Translations under genes and position numbers: made by a program | From: Enterovibrio gelatinilyticus | GTDB lineage: Bacteria > Pseudomonadota > Gammaproteobacteria > Enterobacterales > Vibrionaceae | Assembly (NCBI RefSeq): GCF_028683095.1 | Contig: NZ_JAJUBC010000019.1 | Location: 47,727 to 111,726, forward strand | Length of the DNA: 64,000 bases | Direction of reading: 5' to 3' | Notes under the pieces: generated by a model | Told to the model about the DNA's origin: nothing | What the model saw: only the letters and a program-made list of their open reading frames with translations | Databases searched by the model: none | Shown here: positions 52,603 through 61,923 of the stretch, piece by piece | How the letters are laid out: each line of letters starts with the position of its first letter | How positions within the stretch are numbered: position 1 is the first letter of the stretch

Positions 52603-53955
52603 ATGGAAAACACACAAGACGCACGGATAGCGCTAATCGAAGACGATGAAATTGTGCGACAAGCAACGTCACAGTGGCTTCAGTTAGCCGGTTTTATGGT
52701 TGAAGAATTTGCTACTGGGTATACCGCTCTCGCTAAAATTCGCGCGGGTGCGTTTGATGCGATCATCAGTGACGTGAGATTGCCCGACATTGATGGAATT
52801 TCATTGCTAGAACAATTTAAGTCGAACCAAATTGATGCGCCTGTGCTGATTATTACCGGTCACGGTGATGTGGATATGGCGGTCAAAGCGTTGCATTTAG
52901 GCGCGTTTGATTTTATTGAAAAACCCTTTAAACCTGATCGATTGTCTAAGCGGGTTGAGCAAGCGGTTGAGCATTTTAGGGCGCAAACATCCACCCACTT
53001 GAGAGGGGAATATCTGGCTCGTATTTCTGGGTTGGAAAAGGTGTTGATTGGACAAAGTGATGTTATGTGCCACTTGCGTGAGCAAATTGCACACGTCGCG
53101 AAAATCGATACCAATGTCATTATTTATGGCGAAACAGGGTGCGGGAAAGAGTTGGTTGCAAATAGTCTGCACAACGAAAGTGAACGCCGACAACGCCGAT
53201 TTGTTCCTATCAACTGTGGTGCCGTGCCTGAGAACCTTTTTGAAAGTGAGCTGTTTGGGCATGAAGTTGGGGCGTTTACAGGCGCGTCTAAACGTCGCAT
53301 AGGTAAACTCGAATATGCTGACAAAGGCACGCTTTTCCTTGATGAGATTGAAAGCATGCCAGCAGCGATGCAAGTCAAAGTATTGCGGAGCTTGCAGGAA
53401 AACACGGTGGAGCGTGTCGGAGGAAATCAACCTATACACATCGATCTGCGTGTGATCGCTGCGGCGAAGGAAGATTTGCTGGCCCATCCATCATTTCGGC
53501 AAGATCTTTTCTATCGGTTGAATGTGGCGCAAATCTCTATTCCTCCACTTCGCGATCGAAGCGAAGATATCCTGATGTTGTTTGAGCATTTCTCTCAACA
53601 AGCGAATGCCAATACGCGCATGCTAAGTGACGCTGATCGAAAAGGCATGTTGTCATACTCATGGCCAGGGAATGTCAGGGAGCTTCGCAATATTGCTGTT
53701 CGCTATGCGTTAGACAGTTCAGTTTCCGCGATCGAGATTTTATCCATGCGGCCAACTTCGACGATCGAACTGAGTACGAAAGGGGTGCCTCTCGCAGTGC
53801 AGTTGGATAACTTTGAACGAAAAGTCCTGAGTGAAGCCTTGAAGCGACACCAAGGGCGTATTCATGAGGTGATGGAAGAACTCGATCTTCCGCGTCGCAC
53901 GTTGAACCAAAAAATGCAGAAATTTGGCCTAAATAGAGCGGATTTCAAAGATTAA
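52603..53955 (+). CDS. DctD-like sigma-54-dependent response regulator
   Basis: 450 residues. Receiver with Asp57 (IISDVRLPDIDG), AAA+ domain with GETGCGKE (Walker A), GAFTGA loop and GTLFLDEIE (Walker B), and a C-terminal Fis helix-turn-helix (GRIHEVMEELDLPRRTLNQKMQKFGL). It should activate the sigma-54 promoter at 54148-54165, 200 bp downstream, in response to the sensor kinase at 50314. No other sigma-54 promoter is nearby. Confidence 0.92.
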   Translation: MENTQDARIALIEDDEIVRQATSQWLQLAGFMVEEFATGYTALAKIRAGAFDAIISDVRLPDIDGISLLEQFKSNQIDAPVLIITGHGDVDMAVKALHLGAFDFIEKPFKPDRLSKRVEQAVEHFRAQTSTHLRGEYLARISGLEKVLIGQSDVMCHLREQIAHVAKIDTNVIIYGETGCGKELVANSLHNESERRQRRFVPINCGAVPENLFESELFGHEVGAFTGASKRRIGKLEYADKGTLFLDEIESMPAAMQVKVLRSLQENTVERVGGNQPIHIDLRVIAAAKEDLLAHPSFRQDLFYRLNVAQISIPPLRDRSEDILMLFEHFSQQANANTRMLSDADRKGMLSYSWPGNVRELRNIAVRYALDSSVSAIEILSMRPTSTIELSTKGVPLAVQLDNFERKVLSEALKRHQGRIHEVMEELDLPRRTLNQKMQKFGLNRADFKD

Positions 53956-54221
53956 GTTATCGGCAGATTTTTGCTCATTCCGTAATGTATGAGTGCTATG
54001 CACTCATGATAACCCCGCTATCCATCAGGCTCCTTTCCCAAAACCATGAGCAATATTTTGCCGATAGTAATTCGTACGAATCAGCATGATTTTGCTCATC
54101 CCACAATGATAAAAATATAATTTTGTTTTAAAACAAAGCATTAAGTATTGGCACTGTGCTTGCTATTAGTTTGCGTGATTAACATTTCGTTAACAGCATC
54201 AAAAGCAGTAGGAGTACAGGG
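53956..54221. promoter_or_regulatory. TRAP receptor control region with candidate DctD-type sites
   Basis: Contains a perfect inverted repeat ATGAGTGC-TAT-GCACTCAT (53989-54007) and three TTGCTCAT elements: 53971-53978, 54092-54099 and inverted at 54046-54053. The first and second lie in 19-bp near-copies (TTTTGCTCATnCCnnAATG, 53969-53987 and 54090-54108). These lie 50-180 bp upstream of the sigma-54 promoter, as expected for activator sites. Confidence 0.6.
54148..54165 (+). promoter_or_regulatory. Sigma-54 promoter of the TAXI receptor gene
   Basis: TTGGCACTGTGCTTGCTA is a full TGGCAC-N5-TTGCT consensus, with GG (54150-54151) and GC (54162-54163) 10 nt apart. The start would be near 54175, 47 nt before the ATG. 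Confidence 0.88.
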
Positions 54222-55232
54222 ATGACAATTAAGACGATAGCAACCACCGTGACGCTGGTTATGGCGACATTAGGCAGTGTATCACTCGCGTCTGCGGCGG
54301 AAGAGCGCAGCTACATTTTGGCGACGGCATCCACCGGAGGAACGTATTACCCTGTTGGCGTCGCGTTGGCCACACTAAGCAAAGTGAAGTTGGGCCCGAA
54401 ATATCACTTTTCTTTATCTGCGATTAGCTCTGCCGGTTCGGGCGAGAACGTAAAACTCTTGAACGAAAACGAAGCGCAATTTGCCATTTTACAGGGGCTT
54501 TATGGCGCATGGGCGTGGGGGGGCGGTGGTCCTTACAAGGGCGTAAAACAACAGGATTTACGCGCGGTTTCGATGCTTTGGCAAAACGTAGAGCATTTTA
54601 TTGTACGTTCTGATCTGGCTGAAACGGGCACAGTGTCAGATCTCGCTAACCTTGTTGATAAAAAGTTTTCGATTGGTAAAAAGAACTCAGGCACAGAGAA
54701 TTCTGGTCGCCAAATCATGAAGGGGGTATCTGTTGATCCAAACGATTTTAACCTCGCTTACATGGGTTACGGCGCCAGTGCTAATGCCCTTCAAAATGGG
54801 ACCATTGATGGCATGAATACCCCTGCGGGTGTGCCTGTTGGGGCGGTGACACAAGCATTTGCCGCCATGGGTGATGACATCAAAATCCTGTCGTTTACCG
54901 ATGAGCAAATCAAACAAGCGAATGGGGAATACAATCTTTGGACCAGCTATGAGATCCCAGCGAACACGTATCCAGGGCTTGATAAACCTGTGACGACGAT
55001 TGCTCAGCCCAATTTCCTTGCTGTACGCAGCGATGTGACAGAGGAAGATGTGTATCAGCTAACCAAAGCTATCTATGAAAACCTCCCTTTTCTTCAAGGT
55101 ATTCACAAAGCGACGAAAGCCATGGCGATTGAAAAAGCGATTGCTGGGCTACCTGTACCGTTGCACTCCGGTGCTGCGCGTTTCTACCAAGAAGTCGGTG
55201 TGACTATCCCAGATTCACTGCTCATCAACTAA
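54222..55232 (+). CDS. TAXI-family TRAP transporter solute receptor
   Basis: 336 residues with a signal peptide (1-26, ASA-AEE). The mature protein starts with the family pattern YILATASTGGTYYPVGVALATL (about 30-51) and has NSGTENSGRQIM and YGASANALQNGTIDG. It binds a small carboxylate or amino acid in the periplasm and hands it to the permease downstream. TAXI ligands cannot be predicted from sequence. AGGAG lies 8 nt before the ATG. Confidence 0.92.
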   Translation: MTIKTIATTVTLVMATLGSVSLASAAEERSYILATASTGGTYYPVGVALATLSKVKLGPKYHFSLSAISSAGSGENVKLLNENEAQFAILQGLYGAWAWGGGGPYKGVKQQDLRAVSMLWQNVEHFIVRSDLAETGTVSDLANLVDKKFSIGKKNSGTENSGRQIMKGVSVDPNDFNLAYMGYGASANALQNGTIDGMNTPAGVPVGAVTQAFAAMGDDIKILSFTDEQIKQANGEYNLWTSYEIPANTYPGLDKPVTTIAQPNFLAVRSDVTEEDVYQLTKAIYENLPFLQGIHKATKAMAIEKAIAGLPVPLHSGAARFYQEVGVTIPDSLLIN

Positions 55233-55239
55233 CGCATCT

Positions 55240-55264
55240 TGCCCCTAAAAATGGGGCATTTTTC
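55240..55264 (+). terminator. Attenuator-like hairpin between receptor and permease genes
   Basis: TGCCCC (55240-55245) and GGGGCA (55253-55258) form a stem followed by TTTTTTC. Partial termination here would give more receptor than permease. Confidence 0.65.
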
Positions 55265-55378
55265 TCGCGATAAAACGCATTGTTAATTGTTACACGCCTG
55301 TTTCGCCGTTTCTTTGAGGTTGCGGTCTATGGGCGGTCATCAAAAATGTCTCTCTAAATGGAGGGATAGGAGCGACTC

Positions 55379-57523
55379 ATGAGCGAATCAGTAAAAAAGG
55401 ACTTGGAAAAGTTCGAATTACCGACGCGCACCAGTTTTCCCTGGGTGAATACATTGATCACCGTGTTAGCGGTGCTCATGTCAACGGTACACATTTGGTT
55501 TAATACATTATCGACGTGGTCTGAACTTTGGGTTTCCGCCACCCATTTTGCGGGTTTTGCGGTGATCTGTTTTCTTTGGTATCCCGCGCATGCCTCTTTG
55601 AAGCGAAATAAGATTGCGTTGGTGGTGGACATTTGGCTCGCCTTGGCGGCGGTCGCCTGCCTTATCTATATTCCATTCGCTGAGGATGCGCTCTATGAGC
55701 GTGGCGTGAAATTCATCGCCAGTGATTGGTTCTTCGCGGTTGTCGCCATCGTCATTGCGATGGAATTGGTCAGACGCACCATGGGCTGGTTTATCCCCGT
55801 GTTGATTGTTATCTGCCTGAGCTATGTGGTTTTTTGGGGCAAGTGGATGACGGGGATCTTTCACTTTCCGGGCTTGAGCATGGAAACCTTGCTTTACCGA
55901 AGCTTCTATTCGTCGGAAGGGATGTTTGGTCCTATCTCTCGAATTAGCTGGAGTTATGTGTTCATGTTCATCTTGTTTGGGGCATTCTTAGTGCGCTCTG
56001 GCGTGGGCGACTTCATTGTTAACATTGCGCGGGCAGCGGCAGGAAAAGTGATTGGCGGGCCAGGTTTCATCGCAGTATTAGGATCAGGGTTGATGGGCTC
56101 TGTGTCCGGATCAAGTGTGGCGAATACGGTTTCAACAGGGGTGATTACCATCCCGTTGATGCAAAAAGCAGGCTTCCCCTCGCGTTTCGCGGCCGGTGTC
56201 GAAGCGGCAGCGTCAACTGGGGGGCAATTAATGCCACCTGTCATGGGCGCAGGGGCGTTCATCATGGCCTCTTATACCCAAATTCCTTACGTTGATATTA
56301 TCGCCGTCTCGCTTGTTCCTGCTTTGATTTATTTTCTCTCAGTCGGCTTTTTTGTGCGGATTGAAGCGAAACGTAGCAAGGTGCAAAAGGTGGTGTCTGG
56401 CGAAGATTCCATCATGAAAGTACTCATCTCAGGTTGGCACAACTTGATCCCGATTGCGGTGCTGGTGACCCTGTTGATTGAGGGTTTCACTCCCACTTAT
56501 GCCGCGGGAATTTCAATACTTTCGGTGATTGCCGCTAGTTGGCTGTCGAAAGACCACAAGATGGGACCTAAAGCCGTGTTGGAAGCCTTAGCACTTGGCG
56601 CCAGGAACATGGCTCCAACAGCGGTACTGTTGGTGGGGATTGGGCTGGTTGTGAATGTGATCAGCACGACGGGCATTGGTAACACCTTCTCCCTCATGAT
56701 TGATGGCTGGGCAAACGGTGATCTGCTGATCATGCTGGTTCTTATTGCACTGGCGTCGCTAATCTTGGGTATGGGTTTGCCAGTCACGGCGGCGTACATT
56801 GTGTTAGGGACGTTGTCAGCCCCTGCGCTCTTTACCTTGCTGGCAGAAAATCAGTTGCTGGACTTAATGGTGGCAGGCCAGTTACCTGAGCAAGCAAAGG
56901 CGATTTTCATGCTCGCTGCACCTGAAAAACTGTCGTTACTCAACGCACCAATGACGCTGGAAATGGCGAAAGAGATGTTGTCGCTCGTCCCTGCGGATTT
57001 TAAAGAAACCTTACTTGAACAAAGTTTGGGTGTGGAAACCGTGGGTCTCGCGCTGCTTTCGGCCCATTTGATCATTTTCTGGTTGTCGCAAGACAGTAAT
57101 GTCACGCCGCCTGTTTGTTTAACGGCCTTTGCTGCCGCGACAATTGCACGAACGCCGCCCATGTTGACGGGCATGACCGCGTGGAAAATCGCAAAAGGCT
57201 TGTATCTGGTACCGATACTCATTGCGTACACCCAATTGATCAGCTGGAACATCAGCGATGTGTTGTTGGTGGGGGTGTTCGCCATCGTCGGCACGTACGC
57301 AATGATTGGGGCAATGGAAGGCTATCTTGAAGGTCAACTTAACGTCGTTTTGCGATTGGTTCTTCTTGGCACCTGTGTGCTTTTGTTGTGGCCAAGCCTG
57401 CCCATCGGACTTCGGTTGCTTGCATGTGGGATCTTTGCGGCGATTTTTGCGTATAGCCGTGCGGTAGATAAAGCAGACAGTAAAGGGGAGGTATCAACAC
57501 ATGCTGTTCAGGATGAAAAATAG
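55379..57523 (+). CDS. Fused TRAP transporter permease (DctQM type)
   Basis: 714 residues. About 16 helices: a small DctQ-like part (about 20-150) fused to a DctM-like part (about 165-700). Typical segments are GPGFIAVLGSGLMGSVSGSSVANTVSTGVITIPLM, EAAASTGGQLMPPVMGAGAF and GMGLPVTAAYIVLGTLSAPAL. This fused form normally works with TAXI receptors and uses a sodium gradient. AGGAG 6 nt before the ATG. A GC-rich hairpin (57559-57590) lies 35 nt after the stop. Confidence 0.92.
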   Translation: MSESVKKDLEKFELPTRTSFPWVNTLITVLAVLMSTVHIWFNTLSTWSELWVSATHFAGFAVICFLWYPAHASLKRNKIALVVDIWLALAAVACLIYIPFAEDALYERGVKFIASDWFFAVVAIVIAMELVRRTMGWFIPVLIVICLSYVVFWGKWMTGIFHFPGLSMETLLYRSFYSSEGMFGPISRISWSYVFMFILFGAFLVRSGVGDFIVNIARAAAGKVIGGPGFIAVLGSGLMGSVSGSSVANTVSTGVITIPLMQKAGFPSRFAAGVEAAASTGGQLMPPVMGAGAFIMASYTQIPYVDIIAVSLVPALIYFLSVGFFVRIEAKRSKVQKVVSGEDSIMKVLISGWHNLIPIAVLVTLLIEGFTPTYAAGISILSVIAASWLSKDHKMGPKAVLEALALGARNMAPTAVLLVGIGLVVNVISTTGIGNTFSLMIDGWANGDLLIMLVLIALASLILGMGLPVTAAYIVLGTLSAPALFTLLAENQLLDLMVAGQLPEQAKAIFMLAAPEKLSLLNAPMTLEMAKEMLSLVPADFKETLLEQSLGVETVGLALLSAHLIIFWLSQDSNVTPPVCLTAFAAATIARTPPMLTGMTAWKIAKGLYLVPILIAYTQLISWNISDVLLVGVFAIVGTYAMIGAMEGYLEGQLNVVLRLVLLGTCVLLLWPSLPIGLRLLACGIFAAIFAYSRAVDKADSKGEVSTHAVQDEK

Positions 57524-57871
57524 CAACAAGCTCTTTTTTGTGTAAGGGGTAGATTTGTCCCGCGGGCGCTGTTTTGGCAGCGCCAGCGGGGATAGAACGT
57601 ATTTAACCCGCATAGTGACTAAATATGAAGATACAGTATTTCGCCGGATCGTGGTCAAAATGGATGTGACAAGGATGAGGGGCAGCCAAAAGTTTCTCGT
57701 GATTTTGCTTCGTCGCTAATGCGCAGCTTCTTGCGCTTCTCATCAAACCATTGCTTCTCATCAAACTATTGGTTCAGCGCTTGTTACTCTTCTTCATGCA
57801 CGCTCGGGTCGATGAATGAACCATCGCCCCGAGCGTGAATGATCATGTTACCACCACATTTCGATCATTGA
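57524..57871. other. Intergenic region after the TRAP permease
   Basis: 348 bp. A GC-rich hairpin (CCCGC 57559-57563 / GCGGG 57586-57590, inner GGCGCTG 57565-57571 / CAGCGCC 57578-57584) may end the TRAP transcript, though it has no T-run. The rest shows no gene. Confidence 0.45.
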
Positions 57872-58735
57872 TTAAAAGCCAAACTTACCGTTGTCGTTTT
57901 TCCATTCACTACGGGGTGGAATGTTTTCAATTACATCCCAATGTTCCACGATTTTGCCGTTGTCTAAGCGGAAAAGATCATAAAAAGCGACATCTTGTTT
58001 CAGGAAAATCCCTTCGCTAATCGCCAGCACGAAGTTGCCTTCGCCTAAGATTTTATGATTGGTGCTGTACACCATTGGCATGCCTTGTTCGGCCAATTGC
58101 TTTAATGCTACGCCTAGGCCGCTAAGACCGTCTGCCACCATCGGATTGTGTTGCAAGTACGCAGAGTCTTCGTTGTCGATAAAATCATTGATTCGGGCCA
58201 TATTGCCTTCCATCAAAATGGTTTTCACAAAGTCAGCGACAATCGCTTTGTTTGCATCTGTTTTGTCGAGGTCCGTGACTTGCGTAGGGCCATCTAATTG
58301 CGTGCGTCCACTTGGATTAGCAGGCGCAATGGCTTGAAGGTTATCCCAATGTTCGACGATTTGACCGTTTTCGAAGCGGAATACATCAAAGCCAACTTTT
58401 GGGCCAAAGAAATCATATTCTGTGTGTGTGACGGTAAAGTCTCCATCTTGAAATGCGCGCTTAACGTCAGCTTTAGCGCTGCCCTCCGGTAACATCGCCA
58501 TTAACTCACCAAACCCTTCAAGACCATCGGCAGCCGCTAAATTGTGCTGGATGTATTTATCTGAATTGATATATGCGATTGGGCCATGGTCACCCGTTTC
58601 GATGCTACTGATGAGTGCAACAGCTTTATCTTTGTTTGAAAGCGTCACTTCTGATGTCGTCGCGCTGCATGCTGCCATGCTCATGACACCCGCTGCAGCT
58701 GCCATGCGAATTGTGTTGTTGTTTTGGTTGTTCAT
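57872..58735 (-). CDS. Lipoprotein with two SnoaL-like (NTF2 fold) domains
   Basis: 287 residues from ATG 58735 (AAAGGACGAG before it; a frame to 58771 is rejected). Signal with lipobox MAAC (Cys about 23). Two tandem copies of the SnoaL-like polyketide cyclase fold: KYIQHNLAAADGLEGFGELM...FDVFRFENGQIVEHWDNLQ and AYLQHNPMVADGLSGLGVAL...YDLFRLDNGKIVEHWDVIE. Each has the HN..DG..G and IVEHWD marks. Function unknown; the duplication probably makes an internal dimer. The AraC-type regulator lies upstream on the same strand. Confidence 0.85.
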   Translation of the reverse strand: MNNQNNNTIRMAAAAGVMSMAACSATTSEVTLSNKDKAVALISSIETGDHGPIAYINSDKYIQHNLAAADGLEGFGELMAMLPEGSAKADVKRAFQDGDFTVTHTEYDFFGPKVGFDVFRFENGQIVEHWDNLQAIAPANPSGRTQLDGPTQVTDLDKTDANKAIVADFVKTILMEGNMARINDFIDNEDSAYLQHNPMVADGLSGLGVALKQLAEQGMPMVYSTNHKILGEGNFVLAISEGIFLKQDVAFYDLFRLDNGKIVEHWDVIENIPPRSEWKNDNGKFGF

Positions 58736-58949
58736 TGTCTCGTCCTTTAATGAATCGTGGCGTTGAGGCAAGAATAGGGTTTTAACGCTAGTGCGGGCAG
58801 AGTGGATCTAGGCAGAAAAATGGTGAATATCGAACCCGATGCGCGAGAGGATGCGGATTGTTCATTGCCGTCTGCGAAAGCAGTATCAGGGATTAGTTAA
58901 ATTAAATTAGGACTGAATGTGTATATAGGGGCGTTGTGAAGCAGAGTGA

Positions 58950-59825
58950 CTAGCTCATTTGACTATGGTGATTTCTGAATAAGCTAGGGGTCATGTTGGT
59001 TTCTTTCTTGAAGTATTTAACGAAGTTACTTGGGTCTTCAAAACCAAAATCGAGGGCGATTTGTTGGGTAGTGACTTTACTGACGACCAGTCGACGCTTG
59101 ATCTCGATGATGGTGTAACTATCAATCATTTGTTTGGCTGTCAGAGATGTGGCAATTTTGGTCACGCGATTGAGGGTCTTGTATGTCGTGGCGAGTTGAC
59201 TGGCGTACCAATTTGCATCACGCACGCGTTCAAAGTTTACTTGAAGCAATGCCATGAACTTCGACAACATACGGCTTTGCGAGGGAGAAAGATTGTCGAC
59301 TTCGGCAACACGCTTTAATCGGCGGTGCAGCAAACTAAGCGCAGAGAACAAGTACATGACAATCAAAGGGTCAGCATCGTGACACTGAAGCTCAGTTTGC
59401 ATTTCATTGAGTAAAGACCGGGTGCGAGACTGGTTATTGACATCAAGCGTCAATAGCGGTGAGTAGTGGTTGTTGAGGTGTGTGGGCGTGTAGCTGGGCA
59501 ATCGCATATTGTCATGCACTTTGTCCAAGAATGCTTGGGTGAACATCAGTATCTTGCCTTGCGGGTTATTGGAAAAGTCAAAGGCGTGGACTTGTTCTCG
59601 TTGCACGAAAATAACGGAACCTGCCTGAAATGAATGCTGCTTGAAATCGACCCAATGATATCCGCTGCCTTGCTCAATGAATATCAGCATAAAGAAAGTG
59701 ACGCGATGTGGCTGGCTTGGAGAGTGTGTGGTGTGATTTCGGCGGTTAACCTCAGAAAGATCGATGATTTCAAGCTCTGCTTGGTGGGTCTTTTTAAGGT
59801 TAAAGTGGATATATGGGATGTGCAT
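58950..59825 (-). CDS. AraC-family transcriptional regulator
   Basis: About 291 residues from ATG 59825 (a frame to 59918 gives 322); neither start has a clear ribosome site. An N-terminal cupin-like sensor (about 30-110, HRVTFFMLIFIEQGSGYHWVDF, HSFQAGSVIFVQREQVHAF) and a C-terminal double helix-turn-helix ending IALDFGFEDPSNFVKYFKKETNMTPSLFR, the AraC signature. It may control the SnoaL-like lipoprotein gene 214 bp downstream; ligand unknown. Confidence 0.87.
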   Translation of the reverse strand: MHIPYIHFNLKKTHQAELEIIDLSEVNRRNHTTHSPSQPHRVTFFMLIFIEQGSGYHWVDFKQHSFQAGSVIFVQREQVHAFDFSNNPQGKILMFTQAFLDKVHDNMRLPSYTPTHLNNHYSPLLTLDVNNQSRTRSLLNEMQTELQCHDADPLIVMYLFSALSLLHRRLKRVAEVDNLSPSQSRMLSKFMALLQVNFERVRDANWYASQLATTYKTLNRVTKIATSLTAKQMIDSYTIIEIKRRLVVSKVTTQQIALDFGFEDPSNFVKYFKKETNMTPSLFRNHHSQMS

Positions 59826-59919
59826 AAGGCGTGTTCGTTTTATTGAATTTTCTTTGTGAGTGTAGCGGATTATCAATGACGAGAGTAATTCATCGGTGTG
59901 CACAGCCTGAGAGGGCATA

Positions 59920-59935
59920 GGGCGCGAGTGCGCCC
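59920..59935. terminator. Short GC hairpin after the helicase gene
   Basis: GGGCGC (59920-59925) and GCGCCC (59930-59935) with loop GAGT lie 15 nt after the helicase stop. No T-run follows on the minus strand, so termination is uncertain. Confidence 0.4.
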
Positions 59936-59949
59936 AAGTGTATTTTTAA

Positions 59950-61182
59950 TTAGCGTTTTTTCGCACCAGATTTTTTTAGCAATTGATGTTTGAGTCGACG
60001 CTTATCGCCCCCTCTGCCACCACGCTTCTCGCGGTGCTCAATTTCCGCATTCAAATCGGGCTCAAACCCTGCTAGCCACTCTTGCGGCAAGCGTTGGTCA
60101 ATCAAGGTTTCAATAGCGGTGAGCATGCCTTCTTCTTCACGACTTACCAGTGAAATGGCGTTGCCGCTTTTCCCGGCACGACCTGTTCGTCCAATACGAT
60201 GGATGTAGTCTTCAGGTGCGTGTGGCAGTTCATAGTTAAACACGGTATCAAGGGAAGGAATATCCAAACCACGTGCCGCCACATCGGTGGCAACCAGCAC
60301 GCGTATTTTACCTTCTTTAAAGCCTTCTAAGGCGCGGTTTCTTGCACCTTGGGTTTTCTCGCCATGAATAGCTTCAGCGGCTAATCCATCAAGCTTTAGC
60401 TCGTTAGCTAAGGCTTCTGTGGTTTGGCGAGTTTTGGCAAACACTAAAACCTGCTGCAGGTTTCGGCTACCAATCAAATAAGACAGTAATTCTCGTTTAC
60501 GTTTCTTATCGACGGGGTGAACCAATTGGTTCACGGTATCCGCAGTGCTATTTGAGGTAGACACTTCGATACGCACGGGTTCATTCAACAAGCGGTAAGC
60601 CAAATCCATGACTTGTTTAGGGTACGTCGCAGAGAAGAAAAGGGTTTGTCGCTCTTTGGGCATTTTCTTCATCAAGCGTTTGATGTCTGAAATGAACCCC
60701 ATGTCGAGCATGCGGTCTGCTTCGTCTAACACCAAGGTGTCGAGGTTTGAAAGGTTCAGCGTGCCAATATGTAGGTGGTCTAAAAGACGACCAGGCGTAC
60801 CTACGACGATCTCTGGGCCTTTTTGAAGCTGACTTTTCTGTGGGTTGATATTGGCACCACCATATAGTGCGACACATTTGAGCGACGTATCTTGGCTGTA
60901 TTCGACGACCTTGTCATAGACCTGCTGGGCCAGTTCTCGCGTTGGAGTCACCACCAATACTCGGGTTGCTCCTTTTATACCTTGCTCAAGCAATTGATGG
61001 ATAAGCGGCAAAGTAAACGCGGCGGTTTTTCCTGTGCCTGTTTGCGCTGCACCCATGACATCAAACCCCGCCAACACCTTTGGGATGGCTTGCTGCTGGA
61101 TCTCTGTCGGCTCAGTGTAACCAAGACGGACGAGTGTTTGCTGCAATGTAGGGTGAAGTTGTGAAAACACGGTGTTAGACAT
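59950..61182 (-). CDS. RhlE-like DEAD-box ATP-dependent RNA helicase
   Basis: 410 residues from ATG 61182 (a TTG frame to 61200 is rejected). All motifs are present: Q motif (PTEIQQQAIP), I AAQTGTGKT, Ia PTRELAQ, Ib TPGRLLDHL, II DEAD, III SAT, V ATDVAARGLD, VI HRIGRTGRAG. The tail is short and basic (GGRGGDKRRLKHQLLKKSGAKKR), typical of RhlE-type proteins that remodel ribosomal or messenger RNA. The group assignment is approximate; SrmB-type cannot be excluded. Confidence 0.92.
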   Translation of the reverse strand: MSNTVFSQLHPTLQQTLVRLGYTEPTEIQQQAIPKVLAGFDVMGAAQTGTGKTAAFTLPLIHQLLEQGIKGATRVLVVTPTRELAQQVYDKVVEYSQDTSLKCVALYGGANINPQKSQLQKGPEIVVGTPGRLLDHLHIGTLNLSNLDTLVLDEADRMLDMGFISDIKRLMKKMPKERQTLFFSATYPKQVMDLAYRLLNEPVRIEVSTSNSTADTVNQLVHPVDKKRKRELLSYLIGSRNLQQVLVFAKTRQTTEALANELKLDGLAAEAIHGEKTQGARNRALEGFKEGKIRVLVATDVAARGLDIPSLDTVFNYELPHAPEDYIHRIGRTGRAGKSGNAISLVSREEEGMLTAIETLIDQRLPQEWLAGFEPDLNAEIEHREKRGGRGGDKRRLKHQLLKKSGAKKR

Positions 61183-61923
61183 GATTTTGCATTCGGCCAA
61201 GAAAAAGGAGCGTGAGTGTACCAGATTGCCTTGAAATGTGCAGCGCGGAGAAATGCTTCAAAGTCGCGAATGATTTGCCTCACCCAAGACAGGGAGTTGC
61301 TATGTGTTTTTAGGCATTTTGGGATAGCTTCGGAATTGGTTTTTTATTGGGAAGTGAGGTTTTTTTTAAGAGGCCAATAAAGTTACAAGATGCTGGAAAG
61401 TACAAAAATTGAGCAGTGTAGAATATAAGAAGATACTAAATGAACTGTAAGTGAGTTTATTTATTCTACGATCTCGTGTCTTAAAAGGGAGGCATTTTTG
61501 TTGTTTAAATATTTAATTTATAGAAATCCACTTGCGAGTTTTGTCAATTTATTGTCAGAACTTCGTGAGCGAGAGGTGTGGTTTAGATTTGTTGTTAACT
61601 TGATATGATTTACTATGTTTTTTCGTCAAACATGATTGCCAATATTGGCGTTATTCATTGTTTTTAAGCCAATTAATTGATTCATTATAGTGGTGGAGGA
61701 TTGATTTCATATTGGATGGTGGAATCTATAATTAGAATATTTTCTGGTCTATAAGTCTTAATTTTTCATTAAATTCATTTGACCAATGGATTGTTGGAAT
61801 TTATGTGTATATGGTTGTTCCGTTATATTGGTTCGATATTTCTGATGAGGAATGTTTTTGTCGCATCCTTTACAAGAAATTAAATGTCGATTAGATGATG
61901 TTAAGGCTACGGTGAGATAAGCA
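61183..61923. other. AT-rich intergenic region before the methyltransferase gene
   Basis: About 740 bp, much richer in A+T than the flanking genes, and no credible gene. It contains a perfect 12-bp palindrome GCCAATATTGGC (61638-61649). A weak promoter-like TTGTTA-16-TATGTT is near 61591-61618. Confidence 0.5.
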
